A program made the position numbers and the translations under genes. Shown here one piece after another: positions 35,701 to 47,892 of a stretch of DNA of 64,000 nt; the first letter of the stretch is position 1; every line of letters starts with the position of its first letter. The notes beneath the pieces were generated by a model. That model had not been told where the DNA came from and did not search any database. It saw nothing but the letters and a program-made list of their open reading frames with translations. The DNA comes from Pithys albifrons albifrons (Eukaryota; Chordata; Aves; Passeriformes; Thamnophilidae): assembly GCF_047495875.1 (NCBI RefSeq), contig NC_092458.1, positions 107,882,227-107,946,226 of the forward strand, written 5' to 3'.

Positions 35701-38700
35701 CTGAAAGAAATTTCTTTTAGATATCAAAAGACCAAATCTGAAAGATATCACATGGTATCTGCAGAATGCATGAGTCAAGCAGTAATATACTTGTTTAACT
35801 CTTAATCCAAATGAAGAAAATCTTATTTGAATTGAAATGCTGTCTAGGGAGTCAGTAATATAACTATCCAACTTAGAGTATCTCACAGATTTTACAGCAG
35901 TATATCTTACAACCTTCATGTGATGCCATTCAATATGGGACCTCAACTTTAAGTTTAAAAAAAAAAAGCCTCCATAGTTCACAGCACAGAATAATTACTA
36001 AATGTACGATATGGTCAACTATGAAAGGTAATTGGGTCACTGCCAGGGAAACATTTAGGTAAATCTGCTTTAATCTGCATAGATAATTCAAGTATATATA
36101 TGAATTAACTTTTATAATACAGTTTGTTCTTGCTTATAATACAATATTTGTCCAGGTGAGTGATTTCTGAACAAGAGGGAAAAATATGTCCTCACACTCC
36201 TTCTTTATCCAAGTTTAAATAATGTTCCTCCAGTTAGACCCATAAATTGTGTACCTCATTAAGCACAGGAACCAACAATGCACATATGCCACTAGTGTCC
36301 ACTTTCCTTCAGAGATTTAGAGTGATGAAAAGATAAAAGGTCTGCCTACCAGATGGAGCTTGTCAGATTAGCAATTGGAGCAGTGTAAAGAGCACTGTCA
36401 TACTGGATTTTTTTCTTTTCCTTTCCTTTTTTTTTGTCTTGAGACACAAAGCAATCCATTTTTAACACATGTGCATATCTATGGGTTGTTTTTTTAGGAA
36501 GGGGAGGAAAAAAGACCCCAGCAGAAGGTTGCTGGTGGTCGTACCACTACCAGAGTAGCCCCTGCCTTCGGGCACTTTCCTGCATCCTTCCTAATAAGGA
36601 ACATTAGCAACCAGTGACTCAGGAAAGGCAGAGTCAAATAAGTCTCTTGGGGACAAGTAGGCCACATGAAGTGAGAACCATTAGACAAAGCAATGAGATT
36701 ACTGCTCCAGAAAGGGTTTACTACATGTATTACCACATAGATTTTACAGGGCTGCCAGCTCACTCAGCTTACAAATGTCAAACATGATTTAACAGGTTAT
36801 TACACTATCGAGAGAGAAACAGGATGATTTTCTCTCACTGAAATTTCTATTTCGTTCTGTCACACCTACTGCATCTCAAAAAGTCCAATATAGCCAAATA
36901 ACCTGTTTTTATCTTTAATAAGTGTTTTATGGCCCTCAGATTGGGAAAAAATGTTTTCACTTTATTTGTATTGGAAAACTTATCTCCTCTCATCACATAA
37001 GGTTGTGATTAATATTGCCTGTAAATCAGAGGTTGGGAATTTGGAGACTTGTCTTTTGGACTGATTGTATTTCTATGCTGTGTGTTGAAAAGGGCACATT
37101 TCCTTAATTACCGTGAAATTGGAGTGGTATGTTTTAAAAGCAATATGTGCTTTCCCAATGCACTTCAAAGCAGTAGGGCTCTTTAAATACAGACATTTAG
37201 ATACACTTGTCTGTAGTTCAGTAAATTATATGAAGGGTTTATTGTAACTTATTTTTAGTACAAAACTGAGAGGGGGGGAAGATTTTTCATTTTATACCCC
37301 TGAGTATTGTTTTTCTAGCTTAACAGGGACTTCTGTGGGCGTGTGCATTTAATTGTGTTTTACAGCCAGACATAATTTTAAGAAGTCATTTCAGTATTAG
37401 CTACCCTGGTATCATATTTTGCTTCCCAATTAGAATTAAAATTGAAATTTATTAAGTACTGGCTGTTTTGTACCTAGTTACTTTATGACTTCCAGCAGAG
37501 TTCCTAAATTACACAATATAATGCATTCTTACTGCAATTTTTTACCCACCTAGAGTCCATTGCAATATGGAGCAAAAGCTGTTTCATGTGATCTCGATAT
37601 TTTAAAGGAAACCTTTACTTTTTCTCCTTTTTTCAGTTGGAGGTATCTTATTTCAGCTTCTCTATAGCAGTAATGATTTCTCCAGACTTGCTTTCCACAT
37701 GTGGAAATCACCCCCATTCCCACAGTCAATGGAAATTTGCATTTATTTGTATAAATCTGTACAATCTAATATTGCTATCTTTAATCTTTGGCTGACTCCA
37801 AGTACAACAGTGCACTGGGGCTTGCAAAAACTGATGACATTTGCTGGAGTTTGTGGTAGTAGGTTTTAGTCTTTCATGTTCAGATAATAGAGATTTTTTT
37901 TTTTCTTTTGTCTTAGTCCTGAAGCATTACCTTTAATACTCTGAATTCACACAGATAATATGTTGAGTGTATGTTTCAAGATGAAATTAAAACATTTGGG
38001 AAAAGCTTTTTGCTGAATCTCTGCATAAAAAGCAGGGCTGAATTGTTCTAAAATCAGTGTATGTCTGTTATCTTCATCTGTCACTGGAATTTTGAGCATC
38101 TTCATGTTGCCATGGGCAAAGTGCCTCAGTTAGAAAGCAAGCAATCTTGAAAGAAATAAGAAAAATCACTAAATTGTCTGTAGAAGTAGCTTAGGAAAGA
38201 GTCACAATTGATCTTTCCCATCATCATTTTTGTACAAAAGTTATTTAAAATATGTTTCAGATTTTTAAAATATTACTTCAGACCTCTGGAGATAAATACA
38301 TTTTCTTTCTGAAAAAAATGTTTCCCATTATACAATGTCAGGCAGATGAAAATAAGACCATAGGAATTATCTAAATGCTGTCTTTTAGCCTCGTCCATTG
38401 ATGTCTAATTCTACTCACAGGAGCATGGAAACTTATTTCAAAGGTTTCTCATAAGGCATGTCACCTGCTTCATTTTGCTTGGGTGCAGAGGACAGAACCA
38501 ACTGAATAATAATGAAATTTTTGCACTTGTATAATAGTTTTTGAGTAATTCAAAGCACATTGTAAACATCAGCGCATGAACTTCATCAGCTTGTAAATAA
38601 GATCTCAGCTCTACAAACTGTGATAGCAAGACAAAGGAGGAAAGTGCCAGTTGTGTTTTGTGGCAGAGCTTGAGAAGGACCCCAGGAATTCTGATCCTCA

Positions 38701-40520
38701 GCATCCTTCTGAACCACTAGAAACCATGCAAGTTATAACTGTCCTTAATCACATAGGGCTCCCATGTGACTCCAAGACAAGTATTTGAAGCAAAAAGGGA
38801 AATACGTTTCAGAAAGATGAACTTTTAGTATTGTTTATATTTACCAACTTCTAAGTGGATGTATCTTTCAAATTACATGGCTAAGCATCTTGCTGTTTCA
38901 AGGTAAAGCACTGAATAAATTATCTAAATATTCTCAGAAGGCCAAAAGATCTCTTACAAATTTTTCTCTGGGAAAAAAAAGTAGGAAAACCCCAAACCAA
39001 AAAATTGTCTTATAAAACTAGTTCATCATGATTTTAAGTGAGGAAGGATTTTTTTTTTTAACAGGGCAACCATGTTTAATTAAAGCTTACTCCTTCATTG
39101 GGAAAAAAAGAAGTCATTTATGCAAATAGTATTTGGGAAAGAAAAAATAACAAACCTGAAACAACAAAACCTTAATAATTCATTGTCCTTTATATTCCCA
39201 AATAAACTTGGGAGAAATACCAAACCCTTCTCCCAGACTAAGGGAGAGAGCAGCAGGGTTGCCTCTGTGGTGGTGACATGCAGACTGTGCAGAGACTTTC
39301 TGACCCCTCTCGGGATAAACTTTGTGCGCAGTTCCACTGGAAGGAGAAATAATAAAATTAGGAATAAGAACACGGCATAGAAGATCTTTTTGCATTTCAT
39401 TGGATTGGAAGATATCTGATATTTTTCTGCTGTATGTTTGACTTTGAGTGAGGGGAGAGGGAACCTGTTGAATTTTTCTCTGAGGTGTTAATCCAAAGAA
39501 AGTAGAGCAATAGCGAGACAGCAGCCAGGTTCAAGTATTTGGATATCACCAAAAATGCAACAGAGAATATTTATTACATTTTAAAAAATATGTTTGTTTT
39601 CTGTAGTTTGTACTTTAATATGAACACCTATCCTGGCTTGTAGCTGCTTGTGTAATAATGGAGTCAGACCCCAGCTGAAACACTTGGATACTGCTGCAAC
39701 AGAAACAATAAGGAGGAATTTGTTTGTCAGGTTTTTCTTTGTTTTTAATTGGATCTGTCAACCTTTTTTAGCTGGAATGAACTTCAAAAATACTGTAGTT
39801 AGGAACTCTGTATGGTCAAGGGCTTCAGGGGTTAGATTCTCTCCTATGAAGGCTGCTGACATTCATTACTTGGCATTCTTGCTTAGCACACATTTCTGCA
39901 AATAAAACTAAATGGTACTGTTGGTGTGTTCTGGTTGTAGCAAATTATTTGTATGAAGTCAAACTGCATCATTATTATGCTACATGTATATTTTGAGTAC
40001 TACTTTCCAGATACTTACAATACTGTTTCTCCAGATTTGTGTGCCATCAGGAATTGCCTCATGTTAGGGGGAAGTTGACTGGGAGGTCACTGGAAAAAAT
40101 AGGGGAGATGGTGAGTTATAACTGGGGAATGTTACTTGTAAGATGGCAATTATTGTGTTCAGTTTCTATGCTTTTTGAAACCCACTTTCATGCTTGTTTA
40201 TTCATCTGTGCTGACTCGCTGGGATAATTATCTTTCTTTCACATAAGTAGCATGTGTTTAGTTCATTAAAAAAAAAAAGTCTATGGTCAGACGCTGATTC
40301 CACTGAATGACAGGAGAAAACTCCCACCAGCTCCAGCTGAGTTTGGCATTTTAATCTTCATCATGACTCCTCATCATGCCAGTTTCTGTGGTGAGAATGG
40401 TTACTGAGACTTCTTGCCCCATCAGTTCAGGTCCCTGTTTTCTGTAGCACCATAACCTTCGTTTAGTGGTCAGTGCAGTAAAACTAGTTCTGTAAAATGA
40501 TTTATTTATAAATTACCTTT
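35701..40520. other. AT-rich non-coding DNA, no gene recognised
   Basis: Contains an 11-base A run at about 35959, T runs near 36427 and 37888, and an acceptor/donor pair at 36121-36165 listed separately. Parts of 37100-37850 have a varied, non-repetitive texture that could suit a conserved non-coding element, but I cannot test conservation. Confidence 0.65.
36110..36165 (+). promoter_or_regulatory. Candidate recursive site or 33-nt microexon
   Basis: TTTGTCCAG is followed by GTGAGTG, an almost ideal donor, with the junction at 36155/36156. An upstream acceptor-like TTTTATAATACAG ends at 36122 and would define a 33-nt segment (36123-36155) with one open frame of 11 codons. The upstream pyrimidine tract is only moderate. 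Confidence 0.25.
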
Positions 40521-40555
40521 AAAAAAAAAAAAAGAAAGGGAAAAAAAAAGAAAAG
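40521..40555. repeat. A/G-rich low-complexity tract
   Basis: Runs of 13 and 9 A residues separated by GAAAGGG and followed by GAAAA. Confidence 0.9.
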
Positions 40556-40729
40556 CCATTGCTATGTCTCAAGAATTCCTTCAAGCAGTAAGAGATGAGA
40601 ATAGGTTGGCCTTTTTGAGACTTTTTAGATGTCTGACATCTCTGTGGTTTGGCATCTAGAAAGAAGATGAATGTGCAATAAGTTGTGTGACTATATCCAT
40701 GGCTTCTGGCTCTAGTGCTATGTTACAGT
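40556..40729. other. Non-coding DNA, nothing recognised
   Basis: Short unassigned spacer. Confidence 0.6.
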
Positions 40730-41240
40730 GCATTTCTCCATCTTTCAAAAGGCAGGTAGGGTGGGATTCAGTATTTTGTAGGCATCTACTGATACTTGCA
40801 GTGTTCCAGGCTGGTGTTCTCCAGTTGCTGCTCTAGTGGCACAAGTGTCTGGTACAGATGCTCTTTTCTAGCCAGTCCTGTCCCCTAGAAATGCCTTGGA
40901 TAACCAAGGAACTGAGTCCCAGTATTGTTTTAGGATGAAGCTTTAGATTTTAGACCTACATTCCACTATCTAACTGTAGGTGGCAATGGGTGAGCCTGGT
41001 GTCTATGGGCCCATTCTAAACAAGGTAGAGCTGGGCAACACAGTTAAAGGGCTCAGAAAGCTCCCAGGTCTCTCCTGTTGTTCTCCTAATGACAGAGGTT
41101 TTATTGACCACCTCTTCACTGCCCTGTAATTAGAGTTTAGGCACCTACCTCATGTGCTGCCACTTGTATTTGAGCCCCTATGTTCAGGTGGCCATAATGG
41201 GAAGCTGAACACCGTTAATTACTTTGTTGCAGTCCCTTTG
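40730..41240. other. GC-richer tract, possibly an ancient repeat
   Basis: Composition is more balanced than the flanks and open frames are few. A TTTAGGCACCTACC motif at about 41137-41150 resembles sequence I associate with old sauropsid interspersed repeats. I cannot name the family or define ends. Confidence 0.3.
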
Positions 41241-44113
41241 GGCTGAATGGAAATCACACAGCTGTACCAGGGAATCTCAACTGTTTGGGGAAAGCTCTTG
41301 CCATAAATGGTGAGATGAGATAAGAGAAAGAAAAATGCAAGGATGACCTTCAGATCTCAAGTGGAATTTGAAGAAATATTAATTAGGAGTCAATGTGTTG
41401 TCTTCTGCATTGACACAATCAGGTACAGATGTACATATACATATGGAACTTCTGTCAGTGGTTTTGTATGCAGCTTTTAGTTCAGCTTAAGTTTTATTTT
41501 GGTTTTGTAAACAAGAGAAAGGATTACAGCGTATTGATATTAATGTTAGTGTAGAAGACTGATGGATTTTTTTTTTGTTACAGTTGTACAGGAAACCTTT
41601 CATAATAATCCAGAGTAAATCTTTTGGCTTTAGAGAGACTATTGATTAAATACTTTGTTTAATTCCAGAAAGTTACTGATACTGGAGAGAGTTCAACTAA
41701 AATTATCAGAAATTAAAGGGCTAATGGGTCTAATTTATTAAGAATGATTGTTTTAAATTTGCCAAGTTTGATGAAGTGATAACTAAGAGAGAACTGATAA
41801 CTGTCTGTTACTATTAATAGTGTATAATGCCAAAAATGAGAGAGTAATATGCCTGGAGGTCCTGGAAGTAAAATACACTTACTAAAATAAAGAGAAGAAA
41901 TGCACAAATTAAGTCATACACTTCTTATGTCCTAATTGCTTATGTTCTCCTCCCAGACTTAAAGCTCATATTTTCTCTTGCAGGATCTCAGAGATGACTG
42001 TCATTTTACCATGTTAACATTCTTTTCCAGTACATTCACTGTCTTTCAATCACCCCTAATATAGAACACTCCAATCTTCCTACTTTTGCTTTCTGTGCCC
42101 ATGTTGTGCATCTCTAGCCTAGATCCTGACCTTGAACATATGACCACTGGGACTTAAATTTTTAAACCCCTTTTAATAGGGAGAAATGGGTGCCAAAGTC
42201 CCTTAGAAAATGGTGCCTTTAGCATTCATACCCCTTCTTCCTTGTCTTTTCTTCCACTTCTATGAATGTCAATGCTTCAGTTGTTTTTTCCTACTCGTGC
42301 CTCCGTACCTCTTTCCACGCTGCTTTTTATGTATCTGTATCAAAACAGAGCTTTCAAAAAGGGCTTGGAAGGTTGTAAGAGGCAAGAGGGTAGCATGTTT
42401 TCTGTTGTGTATGTGTCAGAATGACAGGGGACACAGTTAAAAACTGTCAGCAGATCAACAGTAATTTAAGTTGCTATGTTTCAATTGTTACCTGCACTCA
42501 GCATCTCTCCCCAAATTATTACAAATAAATCCAAAGGAATGCAGCAGTGATAGTGCTAATGAAGGCAGAGAGTGTGAAATACACCAAATTATAAGAAATC
42601 ATCAAAATCAGAATCAATGTGCTCCATTGGAAGCATTTAGTAATTTTTTCCCCACTCAAAATATAAGATTCCAAGAACAGTCAACTTTTTCTGCATAGTA
42701 GTAAACTCCTCTCTGGAGCCAAGGACATAATAACAGTAGAATGTGAGTTTCACAGCTGCTAAGCCCATCAGATTTCAGTTGTCTTATACAGCTCCCCATG
42801 TGGTCTCTTTCTCTGCCCTAAATTTACTGAGCACATGAAGGGGGCTTCAAATCTTTTGGAAATCTTGGCTGAGTTACTTTTGGAAAGTTGCAGTAAACTC
42901 TCCTAATTACCTCATTCGCGGTTTGTAGTCAATGCATTGATGTTATCACTTCATGTTTTCTAGCTAAAGAAATTAGGTCCCATGATGCAACCTAATGGAA
43001 TTCATACACATTTAAATATATTTTAATACAACTGTACCTAAACCAGTAAATATAAAATATGCTATAATTATAAATTATTCATGAGTGTATTTGAACAATG
43101 TCAAACTACTATGAAATAGTTTCTTTGAACTCTTTTGTCAAGAGTAGGGCAAGATAGAAAAATATCAAATTTGTCTAATGGGCTCAAGGAACACTTTTAT
43201 GAAGTACAGTGTGTGCTTGAATTGGTAAAGAAAATGGAAGAAAAAAATCCAGTTTTTGGCACAGCCAAGTGATGGGTTCTGTTACAGGGTTCTGTTCCTT
43301 CTGTTATATGCCATCAGGGGATTTTAGTGGCAAAGAGAAACAGCAGGGTGAAGGAAAGCTATAAAAAACTCTGGCATCCATTAGCTGAAAGAAGATAAAG
43401 TTCATAGAAAGCTTTGCTGTAATATTTGACCACCTAAACAATATCTAGAAAATGGGCATGGTTTCTCACTGTATGTGCAGGTGGTGTGTATTTTAAGGGC
43501 AGGATTAGGCAGTCTTATTGCATAAACTGCTCTATATGAAAATTTGGCTTTAGACAAAAATAAAACCTTTTTAGCTTTTACAACTTCTTTTGGATGCTGA
43601 ACTTTCAAAATATGCATTTAAAATAAATACAGTGAGATCTAATGTCATTGGAGCTTTAGCTCATGAAAGTTCATTAAGCAGTTCTGACATATCAGCTGAG
43701 GGTAAAGAAGAGAGTTAGGCAGCAGGATGGTGGGGCTCACAACACTGTAGGCTGCTCTGGGCCTTCCTCCTGGCTTTTCTGCCTGCTGGGTAGGAAAGCT
43801 GTAGTGAAATACTTCACTGTTTATAGTGATGAAGTGCTTGCCCATGTCTCAGCAGGTTGCCAGAAAAAAAGGCAGCAGCACAGGCCAGTTTGATAGGAGA
43901 GCTCATCCAAGCGTTCTCAGCCAGAAATTCAGAAGTTATGATGTATGTGACATCTCTGAGGTAGTGCTGACAGATAAGTTGTAAAGGAAGAAGTACAATT
44001 GGTCATTAAGGTGCTTGGTGGTGGATCTAATGCAGCTTGAGCAGGAATAGAAGAGCAGCTTTTATAAATAAATCACAATGTTTTGTTTAGACACCATATT
44101 TTCTATTATGAAG
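41241..44113. other. AT-rich non-coding DNA, nothing recognised
   Basis: A 12-bp palindrome TCAATGCATTGA at 42929-42940 lies among several TAATTA-type homeodomain core motifs. No gene was seen. Confidence 0.65.
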
Positions 44114-44140
44114 AATTGCTTGCTCCTTGAGTAAGCAATT
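44114..44140. repeat. Inverted repeat, 12-nt arms, 3-nt loop
   Basis: AATTGCTTGCTC pairs with GAGTAAGCAATT, with one G-T wobble, across the loop CTT. Confidence 0.85.
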
Positions 44141-45454
44141 ACTGCCAGGCAATCATAGTGGGAAGACCTGTGGATTTTAATTTCATACTAGGAAACAAAG
44201 AATAATACTCAGAATTCAGTACTATATAAAAATAATGATTTCCCTTGATAGAATACACTGCATATAGACATAAGTCTATGTTGAAACAGACTTCTTATAT
44301 CAGCCAGTATGGAAACAGTTTTTCTTGAACAGAAGGTATTGTAAAATACTGCCCCTGAAGAAGGAGTTTGTTTGTGACTGATGGTTTGACACTATTTCAA
44401 ACTTGCTGTAATATTTCTTCACAAGCAGTACATCCCATCCTTTACTCATCAAACAAACAGGAAAGAAAGAACTTTTCTTCTGTTTGGGTGATAATCCTAC
44501 TTAGAGAGTTGGAAAATTTGTCAAGTTGAAAAAGAGACTAACATACGATCATAATACCTGAACTCCACAACTATGTATTACTGGACAAGAGCAGGTCTTC
44601 ATTTCAGTCCACTGGGAAGTGCTTTTCCATTTAAATAATAGCCTACAATTTCTATGTATAGAGCTCAGTGGAAGAATAGGAGGTTTCTTTACATGGCACT
44701 ATGAATTTTATATCTTCAAGCTGGCCAAAATGCTTGCTGAGGTTCAAAAGAGAACAATGTAATGTTAAGGAAGCAACCATTATGTGTGTTAAGCTGCTTC
44801 TAAAGATAACAACAGAGTCATCTTTTCTAAGTTAGGGAAGGCGAGAACATTTGCCACGTATATTATGTCTCTTTTGTGGACAAAGAATTTGACCTTTAAG
44901 CAATATCAGTGTTCATATTCTTGTGATTTTTGCTATATTTTAAAAGACATTTATTACTATTGTAATAGTATCATGGTATTATTATGGTTATTCCTTAAAT
45001 TATAAGAAGGAGCACGTTTCACAGGTAATTTTAAATTTTCAGACGTATGCAAGTATAGGATAGGTGTTGCTTCTGCTGAGATGCTTTTGGCACTTTGCAT
45101 TATGATAGCAGTCTCAGATGGCCAGTTTTATTTGGGTACTAAAATATACTGCCATACCAATTGCTGTCTTGTCAAGTAAATTGTAGAGGCCAGGCATCAT
45201 GTACTGAGTCATCACAGAACTGCAAAAACAAGTGTACAGGTAAAGAAACTGCACAAGCTTTTACAGTAAAGCGATCACATGATAGGTCAGACTGCTTATT
45301 GAATTTATCCTCTGGGGTGCATTCAGTTACCAAGGAGTTTTTTGAGTGAATTTATTGAACTTTTATTGGACAACATGCAGATTTGAATCTACTTGCATTA
45401 TTTTATATATTTTATTTTGGAATCCAACATTGAAGATGTATTAGTAAGTATAGA
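44141..45454. other. AT-rich non-coding DNA, nothing recognised
   Basis: No exon, RNA gene or transposon identified. Confidence 0.7.
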
Positions 45455-45498
45455 GACATTTACATTTATGCCTTTTTAAAGGCATAAATGTAAATGTC
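45455..45498. repeat. Perfect inverted repeat, 21-bp arms, 2-nt spacer
   Basis: The left arm at 45455-45475 begins GACATTTACATTTATGCC. The right arm at 45478-45498 is its exact complement, ending GGCATAAATGTAAATGTC. The spacer is TT. Pairing stops at the outer ends, where A faces C. The arms are mixed sequence, not simple repeat, so a match of this length is unlikely by chance. It could extrude as a cruciform or fold as a tight hairpin if transcribed. The 2-nt spacer is too short for a standard microRNA precursor loop. Confidence 0.95.
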
Positions 45499-46007
45499 CT
45501 TTTTTAAGAACTTGCAGCATGAATTTGTCTCCTGCTGCCTTTATACTTTGCAGCTATGTCAGAACTTAATTCTGATTTTGTCTACATGTTTATCTGAGGT
45601 CTCTCCAGACATGTGAATCTGTCACAGGATATGGAGCATTTCATCTCACAGTAGTCTTTAGGGTTATGACATTTAAGCAGTAAGCTTTTTGGGGATAGAA
45701 ACCTGGGGCAGAGAGAAGGGAGAAGCTGCTCTGTGTCTGTCTAAACCATATCCTATGTTAGGATAAAATTGTAGTTTCTTCTTAAGGCATTAAAATTCAC
45801 TTGAAAATGTAAAGACTAGAAGCGGAATGGTTCTTTAAAATTGATGTGCTTTACAAAATGCATATCTTCATTTAATCAATGGAAGTATTAGAGATAACTT
45901 AGATTAAAAGGTGAATTAAAGAAAATCAATAAGAAATTCTTAAAGGCCAATATATTATATGTAGGATCATTGCCTAGAAGGCAAAATTTTCCAGATCCTT
46001 AAAATTA
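45499..46007. other. AT-rich non-coding DNA, nothing recognised
   Basis: No feature recognised. Confidence 0.7.
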
Positions 46008-46052
46008 ATATTTATTATTATTATGAATATAATACTGAAATATAATAATAAC
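46008..46052. repeat. Degenerate (TTA/TAA)n low-complexity tract
   Basis: TTATTATTATT followed by AATAATAACAAC-like units directly upstream of the CR1 fragment. Confidence 0.75.
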
Positions 46053-46063
46053 AACATATGTTA

Positions 46064-46176
46064 TTTGGACAACACTCCTGGGGACATGTTGTGATTCTTA
46101 GGGTGACTGGGCCAGGATATGATTGCAGTGATCCTGATGGGACCTTTCCAACTCTGCATATTCTACGATTTCATAA
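46064..46176 (+). mobile_element. CR1 LINE, 3'-terminal fragment
   Basis: TTGGACAACACTCCTGGGGA, GTGATTCTTAGGGTGA and GATCCTGATGGGACC lead into TTTCCAACTCTGCATATTCT and ACGATTTCATA. These correspond to the CR1 ending GATCCTTATGGGTCCCTTCC, AACTCAGGATATTCTATGAT. Only the untranslated 3' end remains. Confidence 0.8.
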
Positions 46177-47848
46177 TACTATTAAACATCATCATCATAG
46201 ATTTTAAAATATTTTATTTAATAAGCATATTAATAACAATGAAAATAACAATATTTTCTGTGTTAAAATGGCTTTAAAGTGTGCATGTGCACAAATAGGT
46301 AAACATGTATATATGCCTACACATATACATGATATATGTGATATTTATAAATCTAGTTGTTTGCTGTGTGTGATATTTACTCATCTGCTGCTTTGCAACT
46401 CAAATGTTTGTGAGAAGCACTACATTACTGAAGGGACAACTTTGGCTTACCAAGGCAGACTTTCATAGGTGGATTCTTTGGGAGTTTTATAGCCCTTGGG
46501 AAGAGCAGGATGGGAAAGGGGGAGGTGGCTGTTCCTACACAGCCAGCTTTTGTCTCCTCCTGCCCCTATTCATGTGGCTCATACACAGTGTTCCTTTTGA
46601 GTTTGTCACCTGTTCAGCTGTCAGAAGCTGCTGAGTTCTGGCATTTCTGCAGGGTTTCCCCACAACCCATGCAGCACAATTCTGTTTTTACCCTGAGCTT
46701 CCAGCAGTGCCAGTCAGCATGGCATTGCTGTGTGTGAGTTACTGGTTGGTGTAAGATGGGAGCAACCTGGGGGTGGGGAGGATCCAGGGACAAATGTGAG
46801 AGCAATTGACATACACTTTCATTAGACATTATATAGCCATATGGAACTATAGGCAGAGAATACAGCTTTAAAATGAAATTGGTTTGAGCCTTCTCTTGCT
46901 GTTTAAAAGATAAGATGTCCTTTCTCCTTTCCATTTGTTTTGAATCTTTAATTTTCTGCTGATGGTCTGTTGACTTCAAGCTGTGGTCCACCACACCAAT
47001 ATCTTAGTGACTTTTCATGTGCATTTGATTCCATTGTAGAAATCCCAAAGGTATCTGCTTGGTATCCAAATTCTTACTCTGACTGGAATTCACGGCTTTT
47101 CTGGTGTGATGTTTTGTTTTCAGACAGTTGCACTGTCCTTTTTGGAACCTTATAGGCTCTGAGTTGTGGCAGTTTTACAAAAGCGTCTCACTGGTAGGAA
47201 GGTCTGAAAGAGGTCAATAAATTTTCTCAGAAGTGTGTTGCACTAATGTAATCTCAAAGTTGTAGAAAAGCACACCAGGAAAACAAGCCTGATTTGCAGT
47301 TTTTGAGATAAAAAAATATCATTCTCTTGAAGTTGCTTCTAATCTAGGCATCTGAGATAACAATATCATCATCCCTGGATGAGACAAACTCAGTCCAGGT
47401 CTTTCTGTCACATTTAGTGGACTTTAGATCAGGTTTTCATAGTTGGAGATGTCCATAATCACAGAAAGTAATGCAATTCCTGAAAGAAAAGAGAGAGGTC
47501 TTAGGCAAGATTTCTTTTCTATATTTACACCTGAACCAAGTGTGCTTAGATTAAGATTCAAGCATCATGTTCTGTTTTGATTATCATGCTAATTTCCATA
47601 ACCTTTTGACAGTGGTCCCAAAATAGCTTTTCAGGTTTTCTCAATCGAATCTCAAAGAGAGCACACCAACTACCTGATAGTTGTCATTTATTTTTCTCCC
47701 ACAAGCAGGAAAAAAAGAAATCTGTAAGTTTATGTTCTGAAGTCAGAAATTATGAAATTTCTAATTTTAAAAGTCATCTTAAAATACTGGCTAGATAAAT
47801 TATTATTGCAGGCAATAGAAATGTATGATCTCTGTTGCTGGATGCTGT
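46177..47848. other. Non-coding DNA, nothing recognised
   Basis: About 46490-46790 is somewhat GC-richer and carries overlapping chance frames on both strands, including a 126-codon minus-strand frame at 46614-46994. No domain is recognisable. Confidence 0.6.
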
Positions 47849-47892
47849 GGGTTTTTTTGTTTTGGGTTTTGTTTTGGTTTTGGGTTTTTTTT
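47849..47892. repeat. (GGTTTT)n-like G/T-rich tract
   Basis: Alternating runs of three or fewer G and three to eight T over about 44 bases. It is degenerate, not an exact tandem repeat. Confidence 0.85.

Noticed and set aside
39520..39545. tRNA B-box-like GGTTCAAGT
   Set aside because: Lacks the invariant following C and an A-box. No cloverleaf can be drawn.
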